NCBI GenBank assembly: GCA_028714955.1
Contig: JAQTLK010000005.1
Coordinates: forward strand, 8,997 to 45,826
From: Sulfuricella sp.
GTDB taxonomy: Bacteria; Pseudomonadota; Gammaproteobacteria; Burkholderiales; Sulfuricellaceae
Reading direction: 5' to 3'
DNA: 36,830 nt
Shown piece by piece: positions 15,848 to 24,429 of this stretch. The translations under genes were made by a program, and so were the position numbers. The stretch's first letter is position 1; the number at the start of each line of letters is the position of its first letter. Under the pieces are notes generated by a model. That model was not told the DNA's origin and searched no databases. It saw nothing but the letters and a program-made list of their open reading frames with translations.

Positions 15848-16488
15848 GTTCCGGCTATTTCCGCCATTCCGTCAAGCTGGCGCTGGTGCTTGCGGCCTTT
15901 GCGCTGGTCGGAACATCGTTGCTGGCGCTGACTTACGACGCCACCAAGGGCATCATTGCCGCCAGTGAAAAGCGGGCCAAGCTGGCACTGATCGCCCAGA
16001 TCCTGCCACCCGAACTGTACGATAACGACATCATCAGCGATGCGGTCAGTTTGCCGCCGCAAGCCGAGCTCGGCACCTCTGAGGCCACGCTGACCTACCG
16101 CGCGCTCAAGGACGGCAAGCCATCGGGCGCGGTGCTGGAGGCGGTGGCGCCCGACGGTTACGCGGGCAAGATCAAGATGCTCATCGCCATCAGGGCGAAT
16201 GGGGAGATTTCCGGCGTGCGCGTGGTGTCGCACAAGGAAACTCCGGGGCTGGGCGACTACATCGACATCGCCAAAAGCAACTGGATAAAAATTTTCGATG
16301 GCACTTCACTGGAAAAATATCCTTCCAATGAGTGGAAGGTGAAAAAAGACGGCGGACGATTCGATTCCGTCGCCGGTGCGACGATCACGCCGCGAGCCAT
16401 GGTCAAGGCCGTGCACAAGGCGCTGATCTATTTTTCTGCCAACCGGGAGAAGATCTTTTCTCTCCAGGCAAAGGAGCAAGCGAAATGA
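15844..16488 (+). CDS. rnfG: Rnf complex flavoprotein subunit G
   Basis: Membrane-anchored periplasmic flavoprotein of the complex, 214 aa. One N-terminal membrane segment (about residues 10-30, LALVLAAFALVGTSLLAL) is followed by the FMN-binding domain. The covalent FMN motif is SVAGATITP, with the acceptor Thr at about residue 182, and HKETPGLGDYI is a conserved upstream motif. ATG 15844 overlaps the rnfD stop, and its stop overlaps the rnfE start (ATGA). Confidence 0.95.
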   Translation: MSSGYFRHSVKLALVLAAFALVGTSLLALTYDATKGIIAASEKRAKLALIAQILPPELYDNDIISDAVSLPPQAELGTSEATLTYRALKDGKPSGAVLEAVAPDGYAGKIKMLIAIRANGEISGVRVVSHKETPGLGDYIDIAKSNWIKIFDGTSLEKYPSNEWKVKKDGGRFDSVAGATITPRAMVKAVHKALIYFSANREKIFSLQAKEQAK

Positions 16489-17174
16489 GTACCGTGAACT
16501 ACAAGGAAATCGTCTGGAACGGACTGTGGAAAAACAACGCCGGCATCGTGGCCCTGCTCGGGCTGTGCCCATTGCTCGCCGTGAGTACGAGCGTGGTCAA
16601 CGGCGTTGGGCTGGGAATTGCCACCATCATGGTGATGACCTGCAGCAACGCCATCGTCTCCCTGGTGCGCCAGTGGGTGCCGGGCGAGATTCGCATCCCG
16701 GTCTATATCCTCATCATCGCCGTGCTGGTAACCGTCATCGACCTCGCCATGAACGCCTATGTGCAGGCTTTGTACCTGGTGCTGGGGATTTTCGTGCCGC
16801 TCATCGTGGTGAACTGCAACGTGCTTGGCCGCGCCGAAGCTTTTGCCTCGAAGAATCCGGTGTTCCCTGCCATGGTGGATGGCTTCATGGTCGGCCTGGG
16901 TTTGACCCTGATCCTGGCCGTGCTGGGCGGCATGCGCGAGATTCTCGGCAAGGGCACCTTGCTGTCCGGCATCGATCTTGCGTTCGGCGCATCCGCCAAG
17001 GCCTGGGTGATTACGGTGATCCCGGATTACCACGGCTTTCTGCTCGCCATCTTGCCGCCCGGCGCCTTTATCGGGCTGGGCCTGCTGATCGCGGGGAAAA
17101 ACTGGCTCGACCAGCGCCAGAGGGCCAAACCCCAACCGCTTCACGTGCCTGAAGCTTCAGCCATGACCGCATAG
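16485..17174 (+). CDS. rnfE: Rnf complex membrane subunit E
   Basis: Integral membrane subunit, homologous to RnfA in inverted topology, 229 aa. NNAGIVALLGLCPLLAVSTSV and VPLIVVNCNVLGRAEAFA carry the Cys that pair with those of RnfA at the membrane iron-sulfur centre. Six hydrophobic segments are visible. The C-terminal tail is polar. Start ATG 16485 overlaps rnfG. Last rnf gene; nth begins 11 bases later, an association seen in many proteobacteria. Confidence 0.95.
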   Translation: MSTVNYKEIVWNGLWKNNAGIVALLGLCPLLAVSTSVVNGVGLGIATIMVMTCSNAIVSLVRQWVPGEIRIPVYILIIAVLVTVIDLAMNAYVQALYLVLGIFVPLIVVNCNVLGRAEAFASKNPVFPAMVDGFMVGLGLTLILAVLGGMREILGKGTLLSGIDLAFGASAKAWVITVIPDYHGFLLAILPPGAFIGLGLLIAGKNWLDQRQRAKPQPLHVPEASAMTA

Positions 17175-17185
17175 CCGGGTTTTTC

Positions 17186-17821
17186 ATGAACGCTGCCAAG
17201 CGCCGGGAAATATTCACCCGTTTCCAGCATGCGAATCCCCACCCCACCACCGAACTGGCGTACCACACGCCATTTGAGCTGCTGGTGGCCGTGATATTGT
17301 CGGCACAGGCGACCGACAAGGGCGTGAATCTTGCCACGGCCAAACTGTTCCCCGTCGCCAATACGCCGCAGGCCATGCTCGAACTGGGGCTGGACGGGCT
17401 GAAGGAATACATCAACACCATCGGGCTTTACAACAGCAAGGCCAAGCACCTGATCGAAACCTGCCGCATCCTGGTCGAGCAGCATGGCGGCGAGGTGCCG
17501 GCCAGCCGCGAAGCGCTGGAGAAACTCCCCGGCGTGGGGCGCAAGACGGCCAACGTCATATTGAACACCGCGTTCGGCCAGCCCACCATCGCCGTGGACA
17601 CGCATATCTTCCGCGTCGCCAATCGTACCGGGCTTGCGCCAGGCAAGACCGTGCTCGAGGTGGAAAGAAAGCTGTTGCAAGTCATCGAGCCGCAATTCCT
17701 GCACGATGCCCATCATTGGCTGCTTCTGCACGGGCGCTACGTGTGCAAGGCGCGCAAGCCGCTGTGCGGCAAATGCCTGATTCGCGACTTGTGCGAATAT
17801 AAAGACAAGACTCCGGCTTGA
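17186..17821 (+). CDS. nth: endonuclease III
   Basis: Bifunctional DNA glycosylase/AP lyase removing oxidised pyrimidines in base-excision repair, 211 aa. The helix-hairpin-helix LPGVGRKTANVI supplies catalytic Lys120, and Asp138 lies in VDTHIFRVANR; both sit at the same numbers as in E. coli Nth. The C-terminal 4Fe-4S cluster ligands are Cys187-x6-Cys194-x2-Cys197-x5-Cys203. ATG 17186 follows rnfE by 11 bases, so it is probably co-transcribed with rnf. Confidence 0.97.
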   Translation: MNAAKRREIFTRFQHANPHPTTELAYHTPFELLVAVILSAQATDKGVNLATAKLFPVANTPQAMLELGLDGLKEYINTIGLYNSKAKHLIETCRILVEQHGGEVPASREALEKLPGVGRKTANVILNTAFGQPTIAVDTHIFRVANRTGLAPGKTVLEVERKLLQVIEPQFLHDAHHWLLLHGRYVCKARKPLCGKCLIRDLCEYKDKTPA

Positions 17822-17823
17822 CC

Positions 17824-18915
17824 ATGGCCATTGCCACCGGCATTGCCACCCATTCCGTCGCCAGCGAAAGCCTGGCGTATCAGGCTGTCTCCAGTGCCAT
17901 GCAAAAGGCCGGGCTGAGCATAGCCAGCAGCGTGCTGCTGTTCCTGACGCCCGAGTTCGCCCGCGATCCGCTGCCCGCGCTGCATGCCGCGGCCAGGGCC
18001 GCGAGTTGCACGCAGATCGTCGGCTGCAGTGCCGCCGGCATTCTTACCGAGGCGGACTGGGTGCTGGATGCCCCGGCAGCCGCCGCGATGGTGTTCGGCC
18101 CTGGCGTGAGCCTGGAAGCGATGCGCGAGGCGCCAGGCAATGAACTGCTGCTTACCCTGGCGGCGCCCAATGCCATTCATACCGAGTGGCTGGACCAGCC
18201 CGGACGGCGCTTCGGCGGGGTTTCCGGCGATGCCACCGGGCAGGGGCCGTTTGGCGTGTGGCAGGGCGGCAGGGTAGCGCAAATCGGGCGTTGCGAAGTG
18301 GCCATGCGCGGGGCTGAAGGCGTGGTCGGCGTGTCGCGCGGCGTTCGCCCACTGAGTCAGAGGCCCTTTGCCGTGACGCAGTCCGCGGGTCTCGATGTCC
18401 AGAGGCTGGCAGGACAGCCGGCGCTCAACGTGCTGAAGCGCGAACTGCCGCTGGAGCTGTGCACGGACGATCCCTTTCCGCTTCACCTCATCATGGCAGG
18501 CATTGCTGACGGCGACCCTGCCACGGCGATTGCCGAAGGCCGTTACCGTTTGGCCCCGGTCATTTCAGTCAACTCGCGGGATGGCTCGGTTACCCTTTCC
18601 GTCCGCCCGTCCTCGGGAGAGCAGTTGTTCTGGGGCATGCGCCAGCCGCTGGCTGCCGAGAACGACATGCGCCTCATGCTCGAACGCCTGCACCAAAAAC
18701 TGGGCGGAACCCCGGATTTCGGCCTGTGTTTCCCCTGCATGGGGCGTGGCCCCTACTTCTACGGCGGGGTGGACCGGGATTTGCGGCTCATCCAGCAGCG
18801 TTTCCCCGGCATGCCGTTGATCGGTTTTTACGGCAACGGTGAAATTGCGCCGTTTAACGGCAGCAACCAGTTGTTCCAATATGCCGCCGTGGTGGGCTTG
18901 TTTCGCCATGTTTAA
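17824..18915 (+). CDS. stand-alone FIST-domain protein
   Basis: Contains the FIST_N (about residues 35-220) and FIST_C (about 225-350) sensory domains, which are predicted to bind small ligands such as amino acids. 363 aa with no kinase, cyclase or methyl-accepting output domain attached. Recognisable segments are IVGCSAAGILTE, GGVSGDA, and near the end CFPCMGRGPYFYGG and PLIGFYGNGEIAP, which are characteristic of FIST_C. The start chosen is ATG 17824, two bases after the nth stop; a TTG at 17818 overlapping nth is possible. It overlaps the DUF1841 gene by 8 bases, so the three genes form one transcription unit. Confidence 0.88.
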   Translation: MAIATGIATHSVASESLAYQAVSSAMQKAGLSIASSVLLFLTPEFARDPLPALHAAARAASCTQIVGCSAAGILTEADWVLDAPAAAAMVFGPGVSLEAMREAPGNELLLTLAAPNAIHTEWLDQPGRRFGGVSGDATGQGPFGVWQGGRVAQIGRCEVAMRGAEGVVGVSRGVRPLSQRPFAVTQSAGLDVQRLAGQPALNVLKRELPLELCTDDPFPLHLIMAGIADGDPATAIAEGRYRLAPVISVNSRDGSVTLSVRPSSGEQLFWGMRQPLAAENDMRLMLERLHQKLGGTPDFGLCFPCMGRGPYFYGGVDRDLRLIQQRFPGMPLIGFYGNGEIAPFNGSNQLFQYAAVVGLFRHV

Positions 18916-19342
18916 CCCCAGCCGCGATCAGGCGCGCCAGTTTTTTTTCGATACCTGGCTCAAATATGGCCAGCACCAGCCGCTTTCCCAGCTCGAAGCC
19001 ATGGCGCTGGAAATCCTGCTGCGGCACCCGGAGTACCATGCCCTGCTGAATGCCCCGGAACGTTACCTGGAGCGCGATTACCAGCCAGAGCAGGGCGAGA
19101 GCAACCCCTTCCTGCACCTCAGCCTGCACCTCGCGGTCGCCGAGCAGCTCTCAATCGACCAGCCCGCCGGCATCAAGGGCCGTTATCAGAAACTGCTGGA
19201 ACAAGGTAGCGACCCGCACCACGCACAGCACCAGCTCATGGAATGCCTCGGCGAGATGATCTGGCAGTCGCAGCGCAACCGCAGCGCGCCCGATGCCATG
19301 GTTTATTTCACCTGCCTTGCCCATCGTGAAATATCGGGTTGA
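18908..19342 (+). CDS. DUF1841 family protein
   Basis: A 144-aa soluble, acidic-helical protein matching the DUF1841 family: MFNPSRDQARQFFFDTW at the start, PLSQLEAMALEILLRHPEYH, and a NPFLHLSLHLAVAEQLSID core with a His cluster, ending HQLMECLGEMIWQ. No function is known. The His-rich core could bind metal but that is only a visual impression. Genes of this family often lie beside nth in betaproteobacteria. It overlaps the FIST gene by 8 bases and ends the operon. Confidence 0.88.
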   Translation: MFNPSRDQARQFFFDTWLKYGQHQPLSQLEAMALEILLRHPEYHALLNAPERYLERDYQPEQGESNPFLHLSLHLAVAEQLSIDQPAGIKGRYQKLLEQGSDPHHAQHQLMECLGEMIWQSQRNRSAPDAMVYFTCLAHREISG

Positions 19343-19446
19343 CGCATGATTCGGCGAACCTAACGAATCATGGCGATTCGCCATGATCGTTTCCCTCACC
19401 CCCGCCATCCCTCACCCCTGGCCCCGGAGGGAGAGGAACGCTCGCC

Positions 19447-19467
19447 CCTTCTCCCTCCGGGAGAAGG
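19447..19467. repeat. dispersed palindrome, copy 3
   Basis: CCTTCTCCC (19447-19455), TCC, GGGAGAAGG (19459-19467). It is flanked by CCCTCACCCC-like and GGGATGAGGGAGGG tracts that resemble the arms around copy 2, so it belongs to the same dispersed family. Confidence 0.65.
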
Positions 19468-19501
19468 TTGGGATGAGGGAGGGCGCGCCCGTAAGGGGTT
19501 G

Positions 19502-19550
19502 TCCCCGCCGGGATTGGCGGCAAGGCCGCTCAATCCGGCGAGAAGGGGGA
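19502..19550. repeat. multi-arm GC-rich hairpin
   Basis: Nested arms: TCCCC with GGGGA outside, CGCCGGGATTG with CAATCCGGCG in the middle (one G bulged) and GCGGC-AAG-GCCGC at the tip. It may be an REP-like repeat or a transcript-end structure of the DUF1841 operon. Confidence 0.55.
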
Positions 19551-19645
19551 TAAGGAAACGCTTCGCGTTGTTTCGTTAAAACGAGCGGAAACAAAGGTAT
19601 TTGATGTTTGAAAAGCATCACAAAAAAACAGGTAGCATATTATTT

Positions 19646-20134
19646 ATGAAAACTTTCTCAATCTTGTTCGTTTGCATGGGCAATATCTGCCGTTCTCCCA
19701 CGGCGGAGGGGGTGTTTCGTCGTCTGGTCCGGGATGCCGGGCTGGAGCGCGAGATTTTCATCGATTCCGCCGGTACCCATGCCTACCACATCGGTTCGGC
19801 GCCGGACAAGCGCGCCTGCGCGGCTGCCGAAAAACGGGGCTATGACCTCTCCGCCCTGCGCGGGCGGCAGGTGAGTCTTCAGGATTTTTATGCGTTCGAC
19901 TACATTCTGGCCATGGACTGCGACAACCTTGTCAATCTGCAGCGTATCTGTCCGCCCGATCGGGTTTGCAAGCTATCCCTGTTCATGGAATTCAGCCCCG
20001 GCTTCAGGGAGCGCGAAGTGCCGGACCCCTATTACGGCGGGGCGCAGGGTTTCGAGCGTGTGCTGGATATGGTGGAAGATGCCGCGCGCGGCCTGCTGCA
20101 AACGCTGGCGCGGGAACGCGAGCCGCGCGCTTGA
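19646..20134 (+). CDS. low-molecular-weight protein-tyrosine phosphatase
   Basis: Cytoplasmic phosphatase, 162 aa. The P-loop is VCMGNICRSPTAEG, with nucleophile Cys10 and Arg16 in the C-x5-R-S pattern; the general acid is Asp127 in DPYYGG. In bacteria this family includes Wzb/Etp-type enzymes acting on tyrosine kinases of capsule export, and stand-alone members with unknown targets; no kinase or capsule genes are near. ATG 19646 gives the standard short N terminus; a frame extending to 19601 adds 15 residues not typical of the family. Its stop is only two bases from the stop of the convergent regulator gene. Confidence 0.93.
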   Translation: MKTFSILFVCMGNICRSPTAEGVFRRLVRDAGLEREIFIDSAGTHAYHIGSAPDKRACAAAEKRGYDLSALRGRQVSLQDFYAFDYILAMDCDNLVNLQRICPPDRVCKLSLFMEFSPGFREREVPDPYYGGAQGFERVLDMVEDAARGLLQTLAREREPRA

Positions 20135-20136
20135 AC

Positions 20137-22266
20137 TTATGCCAGGCGGGCTGCCCGTCCCGTTGGCGTATCCGATGGCAGCACGCCATTGTCATTGAGG
20201 AGCTGCTTCAGGGTATCGAAAGGCACGGGCCGGCTGAAGTAATATCCCTGCGCCATGTCGCAGCCGAGTTCCGTCAGGATGGCTGCCTGCTCGGCGGTTT
20301 CCACGCCTTCCGCGATCACCTTGAGTCCAAGCGCGTGGGCCATGCTGATCACGGCGGCGGCGATCTGCCGGTCGTTCGGGTCGGTGGCGAGGTCGCACAC
20401 GAAGGATTGGTCTATTTTCAGCTTGTGGACCGGCAGGAGTTTCAGGTTCGCCAGATTGGAACAGCCCGTGCCGAAGTCGTCCACCGAGACCTCCACGCCG
20501 GCTTCGCCCAATGTCATCAGAAATTTCAGCATGCCGTCACGCCCGGTGGACAGCGCGGTTTCCGTCAGCTCGACTTCCAGGCGCCGCGGATCGAAACTGC
20601 TCTCGGCCAGGATGTCGAGAATGGCCTGGTGCATACTGGGCTTCACTTGCAGCGGAGAGAAGTTGACCGCCAGGCGGAAATTGCTGCAGGCGTGGCAGGT
20701 CAGTTCCATGCCATGCCGGCACAGGCTTCGAATCGCCCATTCGCCGATGGCGCCGATCAATCCGGTTTCCTCGGCAATGGGGATGAATACCGACGGAGGT
20801 ATTGGCGTGCCGCCGGGGTCTTCCCAGCGCGCCAGGACTTCCGCCCCGATGATGCGCCCGTCCGGAAGGCTGACCTGGGGCTGCCAGGCGAGCCACAACT
20901 GGTCCGCGGCCAGTGCGTGGTGCAGGGCATTGCTGATTTCCAGGCGCCTGTTGAGCTGGCTGTTCATGGCGGCGGAATAGAAGTGAAAGACCCCGCGCCC
21001 GCTTTCCTTGGCGCGGTACATCGCCGCGTCGGCGTTCATGAGCAGGCTCTCGCCGTCCGCGCCATCGCCGGGATAGCGGCTCACGCCGATGCTGGCGGCG
21101 ATGAACAGGGTCTTTCCTTCCAGCGCCAGCGGCGCGGAAAGGGCGGCAAGGATCTTTTCCGCGGTTTCCGCGATGTCCTCGGGCCGGGAAGTGTCCGGAA
21201 GCAGCACCGTGAATTCGTCTCCCCCCAGGCGCGCTACCGTGTCGCTCTCGCGCACCACGTTTTTCAGGCGTTTTGCCGCATGGACGAGAATCTGGTCGCC
21301 GAAGCGGTGGCCGAGCGTGTCGTTGATGTCCTTGAAGCGGTCCAGGTCGATGAACAGGAGCGAAAATTCACTCCCGCTCCGGCGTGCGTGGGCGATGGCC
21401 TGTTCCAGGCGATCCATGAACAACTGGCGGTTGGGCAGGTCGGTCAGGACATCGTAATACGCGAGGTGGAGCAGCTTGGCGCGCAGTTCCTGGTGCTGCG
21501 TGATGTCCGAAAACACGCCGGCGTAATAGCGCACCTTGCCAGACTCGTCGGGTATCACATTGATGTGCAGCCATTCGGGGTAGATGTCGCCGCTCTTGCG
21601 GCGGTTCCAGATCTCGCCTTCCCAGGCGCCCTTTTCCTCCAGCGCGCGCCGCATCGCCTGGTAAAACTCATGGCCATGCCGGCCGGACTTGAGCAGTTCC
21701 GGGGTTTTTCCGATGGCTTCCTGTTCGCTGAATCCGGTGGTCCGGGTGAAGGCCCGGTTCACCAGCAGGATGTGGTTGTTGGTGTCGGTCACCATGATGC
21801 CCTCGCTGGTGGCATCGAACACGCTGGCCGCCACCTGGCGGTTTTCCAGTTCGCATTGCAGTTGCGTGATCAATTTCTCGCGTTCCTCGCGCAAGGCCTG
21901 CTCGCGCATGCCGAGCGTGGTAAACACGCTGAGCATGGACACCGCGCCGATGAATCGCCCGTCTTCATCGATCACGGGCAGAGAGTCGACGCGCTCCTCG
22001 CCCAGGCGTTGCAGGATGGTCTCCAGGTCCGCATCGGGCGGCAACGGTGCCGGCTGGCGGCGTATCAGGAGGTCGGCGAAAATCCGGCCGGGGAAAAGCG
22101 CGGCCTGCCGTTCCTCCACCAGACCCATGAAAACGCCGTCCTCGGAGAACACGGCAAACACCTTGGCAGAGTCGGTGCCGTCTCCGGCAATATCGCGGTA
22201 GCGCTGAAAGGCATCCACCCGCGTGTAGCGCACGCACAGACAATCTTTCGCCCTCAGGTCTGACAT
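20137..22266 (-). CDS. CBS-PAS-GGDEF-EAL cyclic-di-GMP regulator
   Basis: Cytoplasmic c-di-GMP synthase/phosphodiesterase candidate, 709 aa with no membrane segment. Order: a CBS-pair-like region (about residues 1-120; the second half reads RVDSLPVIDEDGRFIGAVS), a coil, PAS/PAC (about 145-265), GGDEF (about 275-435) with intact RLGGDEF and FIDLDRFKDIND, then EAL (about 455-700). The EAL signature reads GAEVLARW, so Ala is Val, but the Glu and other catalytic motifs (DDFGTGCSNL, LKIDQSFV, EGVET, GYYFSRP) are kept. Both activities look possible. ATG 22266 shares a base with the stop of the upstream small gene (TAATG), so the pair is translationally coupled. Confidence 0.93.
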   Translation of the reverse strand: MSDLRAKDCLCVRYTRVDAFQRYRDIAGDGTDSAKVFAVFSEDGVFMGLVEERQAALFPGRIFADLLIRRQPAPLPPDADLETILQRLGEERVDSLPVIDEDGRFIGAVSMLSVFTTLGMREQALREEREKLITQLQCELENRQVAASVFDATSEGIMVTDTNNHILLVNRAFTRTTGFSEQEAIGKTPELLKSGRHGHEFYQAMRRALEEKGAWEGEIWNRRKSGDIYPEWLHINVIPDESGKVRYYAGVFSDITQHQELRAKLLHLAYYDVLTDLPNRQLFMDRLEQAIAHARRSGSEFSLLFIDLDRFKDINDTLGHRFGDQILVHAAKRLKNVVRESDTVARLGGDEFTVLLPDTSRPEDIAETAEKILAALSAPLALEGKTLFIAASIGVSRYPGDGADGESLLMNADAAMYRAKESGRGVFHFYSAAMNSQLNRRLEISNALHHALAADQLWLAWQPQVSLPDGRIIGAEVLARWEDPGGTPIPPSVFIPIAEETGLIGAIGEWAIRSLCRHGMELTCHACSNFRLAVNFSPLQVKPSMHQAILDILAESSFDPRRLEVELTETALSTGRDGMLKFLMTLGEAGVEVSVDDFGTGCSNLANLKLLPVHKLKIDQSFVCDLATDPNDRQIAAAVISMAHALGLKVIAEGVETAEQAAILTELGCDMAQGYYFSRPVPFDTLKQLLNDNGVLPSDTPTGRAARLA

Positions 22267-22604
22267 TATCGCGGTTCCTGGTCTATTTCGATCTCGATTT
22301 TCAGGTTGAGGTGAATGATCTCTTCCGGCCCCATCAGCGGCTTGATTTCCTCCAGCACGAAGCGCCGGAGCTGCTCCGGGCTGATCTTGCGCAGGATGGC
22401 GCTGCGCACCAGGACATCTCCGATCACGTCATCCTCCACCAGCACATGCTCGAACTGCGTGGTGGTCAGCAGGCTCAATGCCTTGCCCACCGCGATGTGG
22501 CCGATCGGCGACTGCCTGCCGAGCACCAGGCCGTCGTCGATCGGCGGCAGGATGAATTCCGTCAGGCGGGCATGGAAGGTGTGGCGCCGGTTCTTTTTGT
22601 TCAT
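22266..22604 (-). CDS. small protein of unknown function coupled to the c-di-GMP regulator
   Basis: A 112-aa protein I do not recognise. The N terminus is basic (MNKKNRRHTFHARLTEF), followed by PPIDDGLVLGRQSPIGHIAVGKAL and a helical C-terminal half ending in the acidic strand NLKIEIEIDQEP. No signal peptide, membrane segment, Cys or zinc motif. The start at ATG 22604 has AAAGG about 9 bases upstream; an in-frame ATG at 22619 lacks one. The stop overlaps the start of the GGDEF-EAL gene by one base, which argues that it is real and works with that regulator. It could be a partner or sensor protein, but that is inference. Confidence 0.7.
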   Translation of the reverse strand: MNKKNRRHTFHARLTEFILPPIDDGLVLGRQSPIGHIAVGKALSLLTTTQFEHVLVEDDVIGDVLVRSAILRKISPEQLRRFVLEEIKPLMGPEEIIHLNLKIEIEIDQEPR

Positions 22605-22702
22605 GTCTTGGCCTTTCATGGCAGGTGGTTCATCGGTTTTGTGGACGTCGTGAGCCTGAATGCGAATTAAAACATAGGGATGTCCATAAGTCGAATGGGG
22701 TT

Positions 22703-23341
22703 TTACGTGGCCTGGCCGTAAGTTTTGAACTTTCCCAGCACCACGTCCATTTCCGCATCGGGAAGCAGGTTCGGCGTGCCAATCTGCAGCGCCAGGCAAT
22801 ACTGTTCGCACAGGCTTTCCACTTCGATTGCCAGTGCCAGGGCGCGATCCAGGCTGGATTCCGCTACCAGCAGGCCGTGGTTGGCGAGCAGGCAGGCCTT
22901 GCGTCCTTCCATGGCGGCAAGGGCGTGGTCGGACAGCGCCTGCGTGCCGAAAGTCGCGTAGGGCGCGCAGCGGATGGTTTTGCCGCCGGCTGCCGCGATC
23001 ATGTAGTGGAAAGGGGGAATGTCGCGGCCCAGGCAGGCGAGGGTGGTGGCGAAGGTGGCATGGGCGTGCAGCACGGCGCCAAATTCCGGCCGCGCGACGT
23101 AAAGGTCGCGATGAAAGCGCCATTCGCTCGAAGGCTTGCGCGTGCCCCGGACGTTGCCGCCCATATCCATCCACACCACATCGTCCGCGCGCTGCTCAGT
23201 GGCGGACATGCCCGATGGCGTCACCAGGAATCCGTCGCCGCAGCGCACGCTGAGGTTGCCCGAAGCGCCCCGGTTCAATTTTTCGCGTTGTGCCGCAAGG
23301 GCGGTGTCAATCAGCGCGCGGCGCAGTTCTGCTTCCTTCAT
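22703..23341 (-). CDS. class II aldolase (FucA/Ald2-like), probable methylthioribulose-1-phosphate aldolase
   Basis: Zinc-dependent class II aldolase, 212 aa. GNLSVR and TPSGM form the phosphate-binding region, [11 protein letters not shown] carries the catalytic Glu, [13 protein letters not shown] gives the first two zinc His and LLANHGLLV the third. The pattern is that of fuculose-phosphate aldolase rather than MtnB dehydratase. Because its ATG at 23341 overlaps the mtnA stop (ATGA), the likely substrate is 5-methylthioribulose-1-phosphate (or 5-deoxyribulose-1-phosphate), cleaved to DHAP and an aldehyde as in the DHAP shunt described for Rhodospirillum rubrum and some E. coli. Family is certain; substrate is inferred from the neighbour. 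Confidence 0.88.
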   Translation of the reverse strand: MKEAELRRALIDTALAAQREKLNRGASGNLSVRCGDGFLVTPSGMSATEQRADDVVWMDMGGNVRGTRKPSSEWRFHRDLYVARPEFGAVLHAHATFATTLACLGRDIPPFHYMIAAAGGKTIRCAPYATFGTQALSDHALAAMEGRKACLLANHGLLVAESSLDRALALAIEVESLCEQYCLALQIGTPNLLPDAEMDVVLGKFKTYGQAT

Positions 23342-24429
23342 CGCTTGCGCTCCGGGTACAGTCCCAGCAGCCCTTCCCGCGATGCCAGGCAGACGCCGCG
23401 TTCGGTGATCAGGCCGGTGACCAGACGCGCCGGGGTGACGTCGAAGGCGTAATTGGCTGCCGGGCTGCCGTGGGGCGTGAGCGTGACCGTCGCCAGTTCG
23501 CCTTCCGCGGTGCGGCCGCGGATTTGTGTGACTTCCTGCGCATCGCGCTGCTCGATGGGGATGTCGCGCACGCCGTTTTCCAGCGTCCAGTCGATGGTGG
23601 GGCCGGGCAGGGCGACGTAAAAAGGGATCTGGTTGTCGCGGGCGGCCAGCGCTTTCAGGTAGGTGCCGATCTTGTTGCACACGTCGCCGCAGGCGGTGGT
23701 GCGGTCGGTGCCGACGATCACCATGTCCACCATGCCGTGCTGCATCAGGTGGCCGCCGGTATTGTCGGCAATCACGGTATGCGGGACGCCGTGCTGCAGG
23801 AGTTCCCAGGCCGTAAGGCTGGCGCCCTGGTTGCGCGGGCGGGTTTCGTCCACCCATACGTGGACCGGGATGCCGGCGTCGAAGGCGGCGTAAATGGGCG
23901 CCAGCGCGGTCCCCCAGTCCACCGTGGCGAGCCAGCCGGCGTTGCAGTGGGTGAGGATGTTGACCGGTTCGCCCTTGGCCTCCAGCATGGCTCGGATCAG
24001 TTGCAGGCCGTGTTCGCCGATGGCGCGGTTGATTTTCACGTCCTCGTCGCAGAGCGCGGCGGCGGCCCGCCATGCGTCCCGGGGGCGATTGCCGGGCGGC
24101 AGCGGCAGAAGCAGGGCGCGCATGCGCGCCAGCGCCCAGCCCAGGTTGATGGCGGTGGGCCGGGTCGCGGCGAGGGTGGCGCAGGCTTCTTCCAGCGCCG
24201 CATCGGAGGTTTTGTCGCTCATGGCCAGCGCCACGCCATAGGCCGCCGTCGCGCCGATCAGCGGGGCGCCGCGCACCAGCATGTTCTTGATGGCAATGGC
24301 GGCGTCGTGAAGGTTTTCGAGGCGCAGCGTGACAAACTCGTGCGGCAGCCGCGTCTGGTCGATGATTTCAACCGCCACTCCATCCTCGGCGGGCCAGATG
24401 GTGCGGTAGGGAATGCCTTCAATGTTCAC
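23338..24429 (-). CDS. mtnA: S-methyl-5-thioribose-1-phosphate isomerase
   Basis: Isomerase converting methylthioribose-1-phosphate to methylthioribulose-1-phosphate in 5'-methylthioadenosine recycling, 363 aa, related to eIF2B subunits. Family motifs: [19 protein letters not shown] near the N terminus, [23 protein letters not shown] with the catalytic Cys, [20 protein letters not shown] and [20 protein letters not shown] with the catalytic Asp. It starts at ATG 24429 after a repeat-bearing spacer. It precedes the aldolase gene with a 4-base overlap. None of the other universal methionine-salvage genes (mtnB, C, D, K) is in the window. Confidence 0.95.
   Translation of the reverse strand: MNIEGIPYRTIWPAEDGVAVEIIDQTRLPHEFVTLRLENLHDAAIAIKNMLVRGAPLIGATAAYGVALAMSDKTSDAALEEACATLAATRPTAINLGWALARMRALLLPLPPGNRPRDAWRAAAALCDEDVKINRAIGEHGLQLIRAMLEAKGEPVNILTHCNAGWLATVDWGTALAPIYAAFDAGIPVHVWVDETRPRNQGASLTAWELLQHGVPHTVIADNTGGHLMQHGMVDMVIVGTDRTTACGDVCNKIGTYLKALAARDNQIPFYVALPGPTIDWTLENGVRDIPIEQRDAQEVTQIRGRTAEGELATVTLTPHGSPAANYAFDVTPARLVTGLITERGVCLASREGLLGLYPERKR

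Larger units (their letters stand above)
19343..19645. other. repeat-rich spacer before the tyrosine phosphatase gene
   Basis: No convincing gene is seen in these 303 bases. They contain the third dispersed palindrome (19447-19467) and a large multi-arm hairpin (19502-19550). A smaller hairpin AACG-CTTCG-CGTT lies near 19557-19569. An AT-rich stretch containing CATATTATTT just before the phosphatase ATG is a possible promoter or leader. Confidence 0.6.

Noticed and set aside
19966-22263. A 765-codon open frame on the + strand
   Set aside because: Antisense to the GGDEF-EAL gene, which has all catalytic motifs. The + strand product has the composition of a shadow frame.
22703-23341. MtnB methylthioribulose-1-phosphate dehydratase
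   Set aside because: MtnB shares the fold and would fit beside mtnA, but the SSEWRFH and HYMIAAAGG-type segments follow the FucA/Ald2 aldolases. A phylogeny would settle it.
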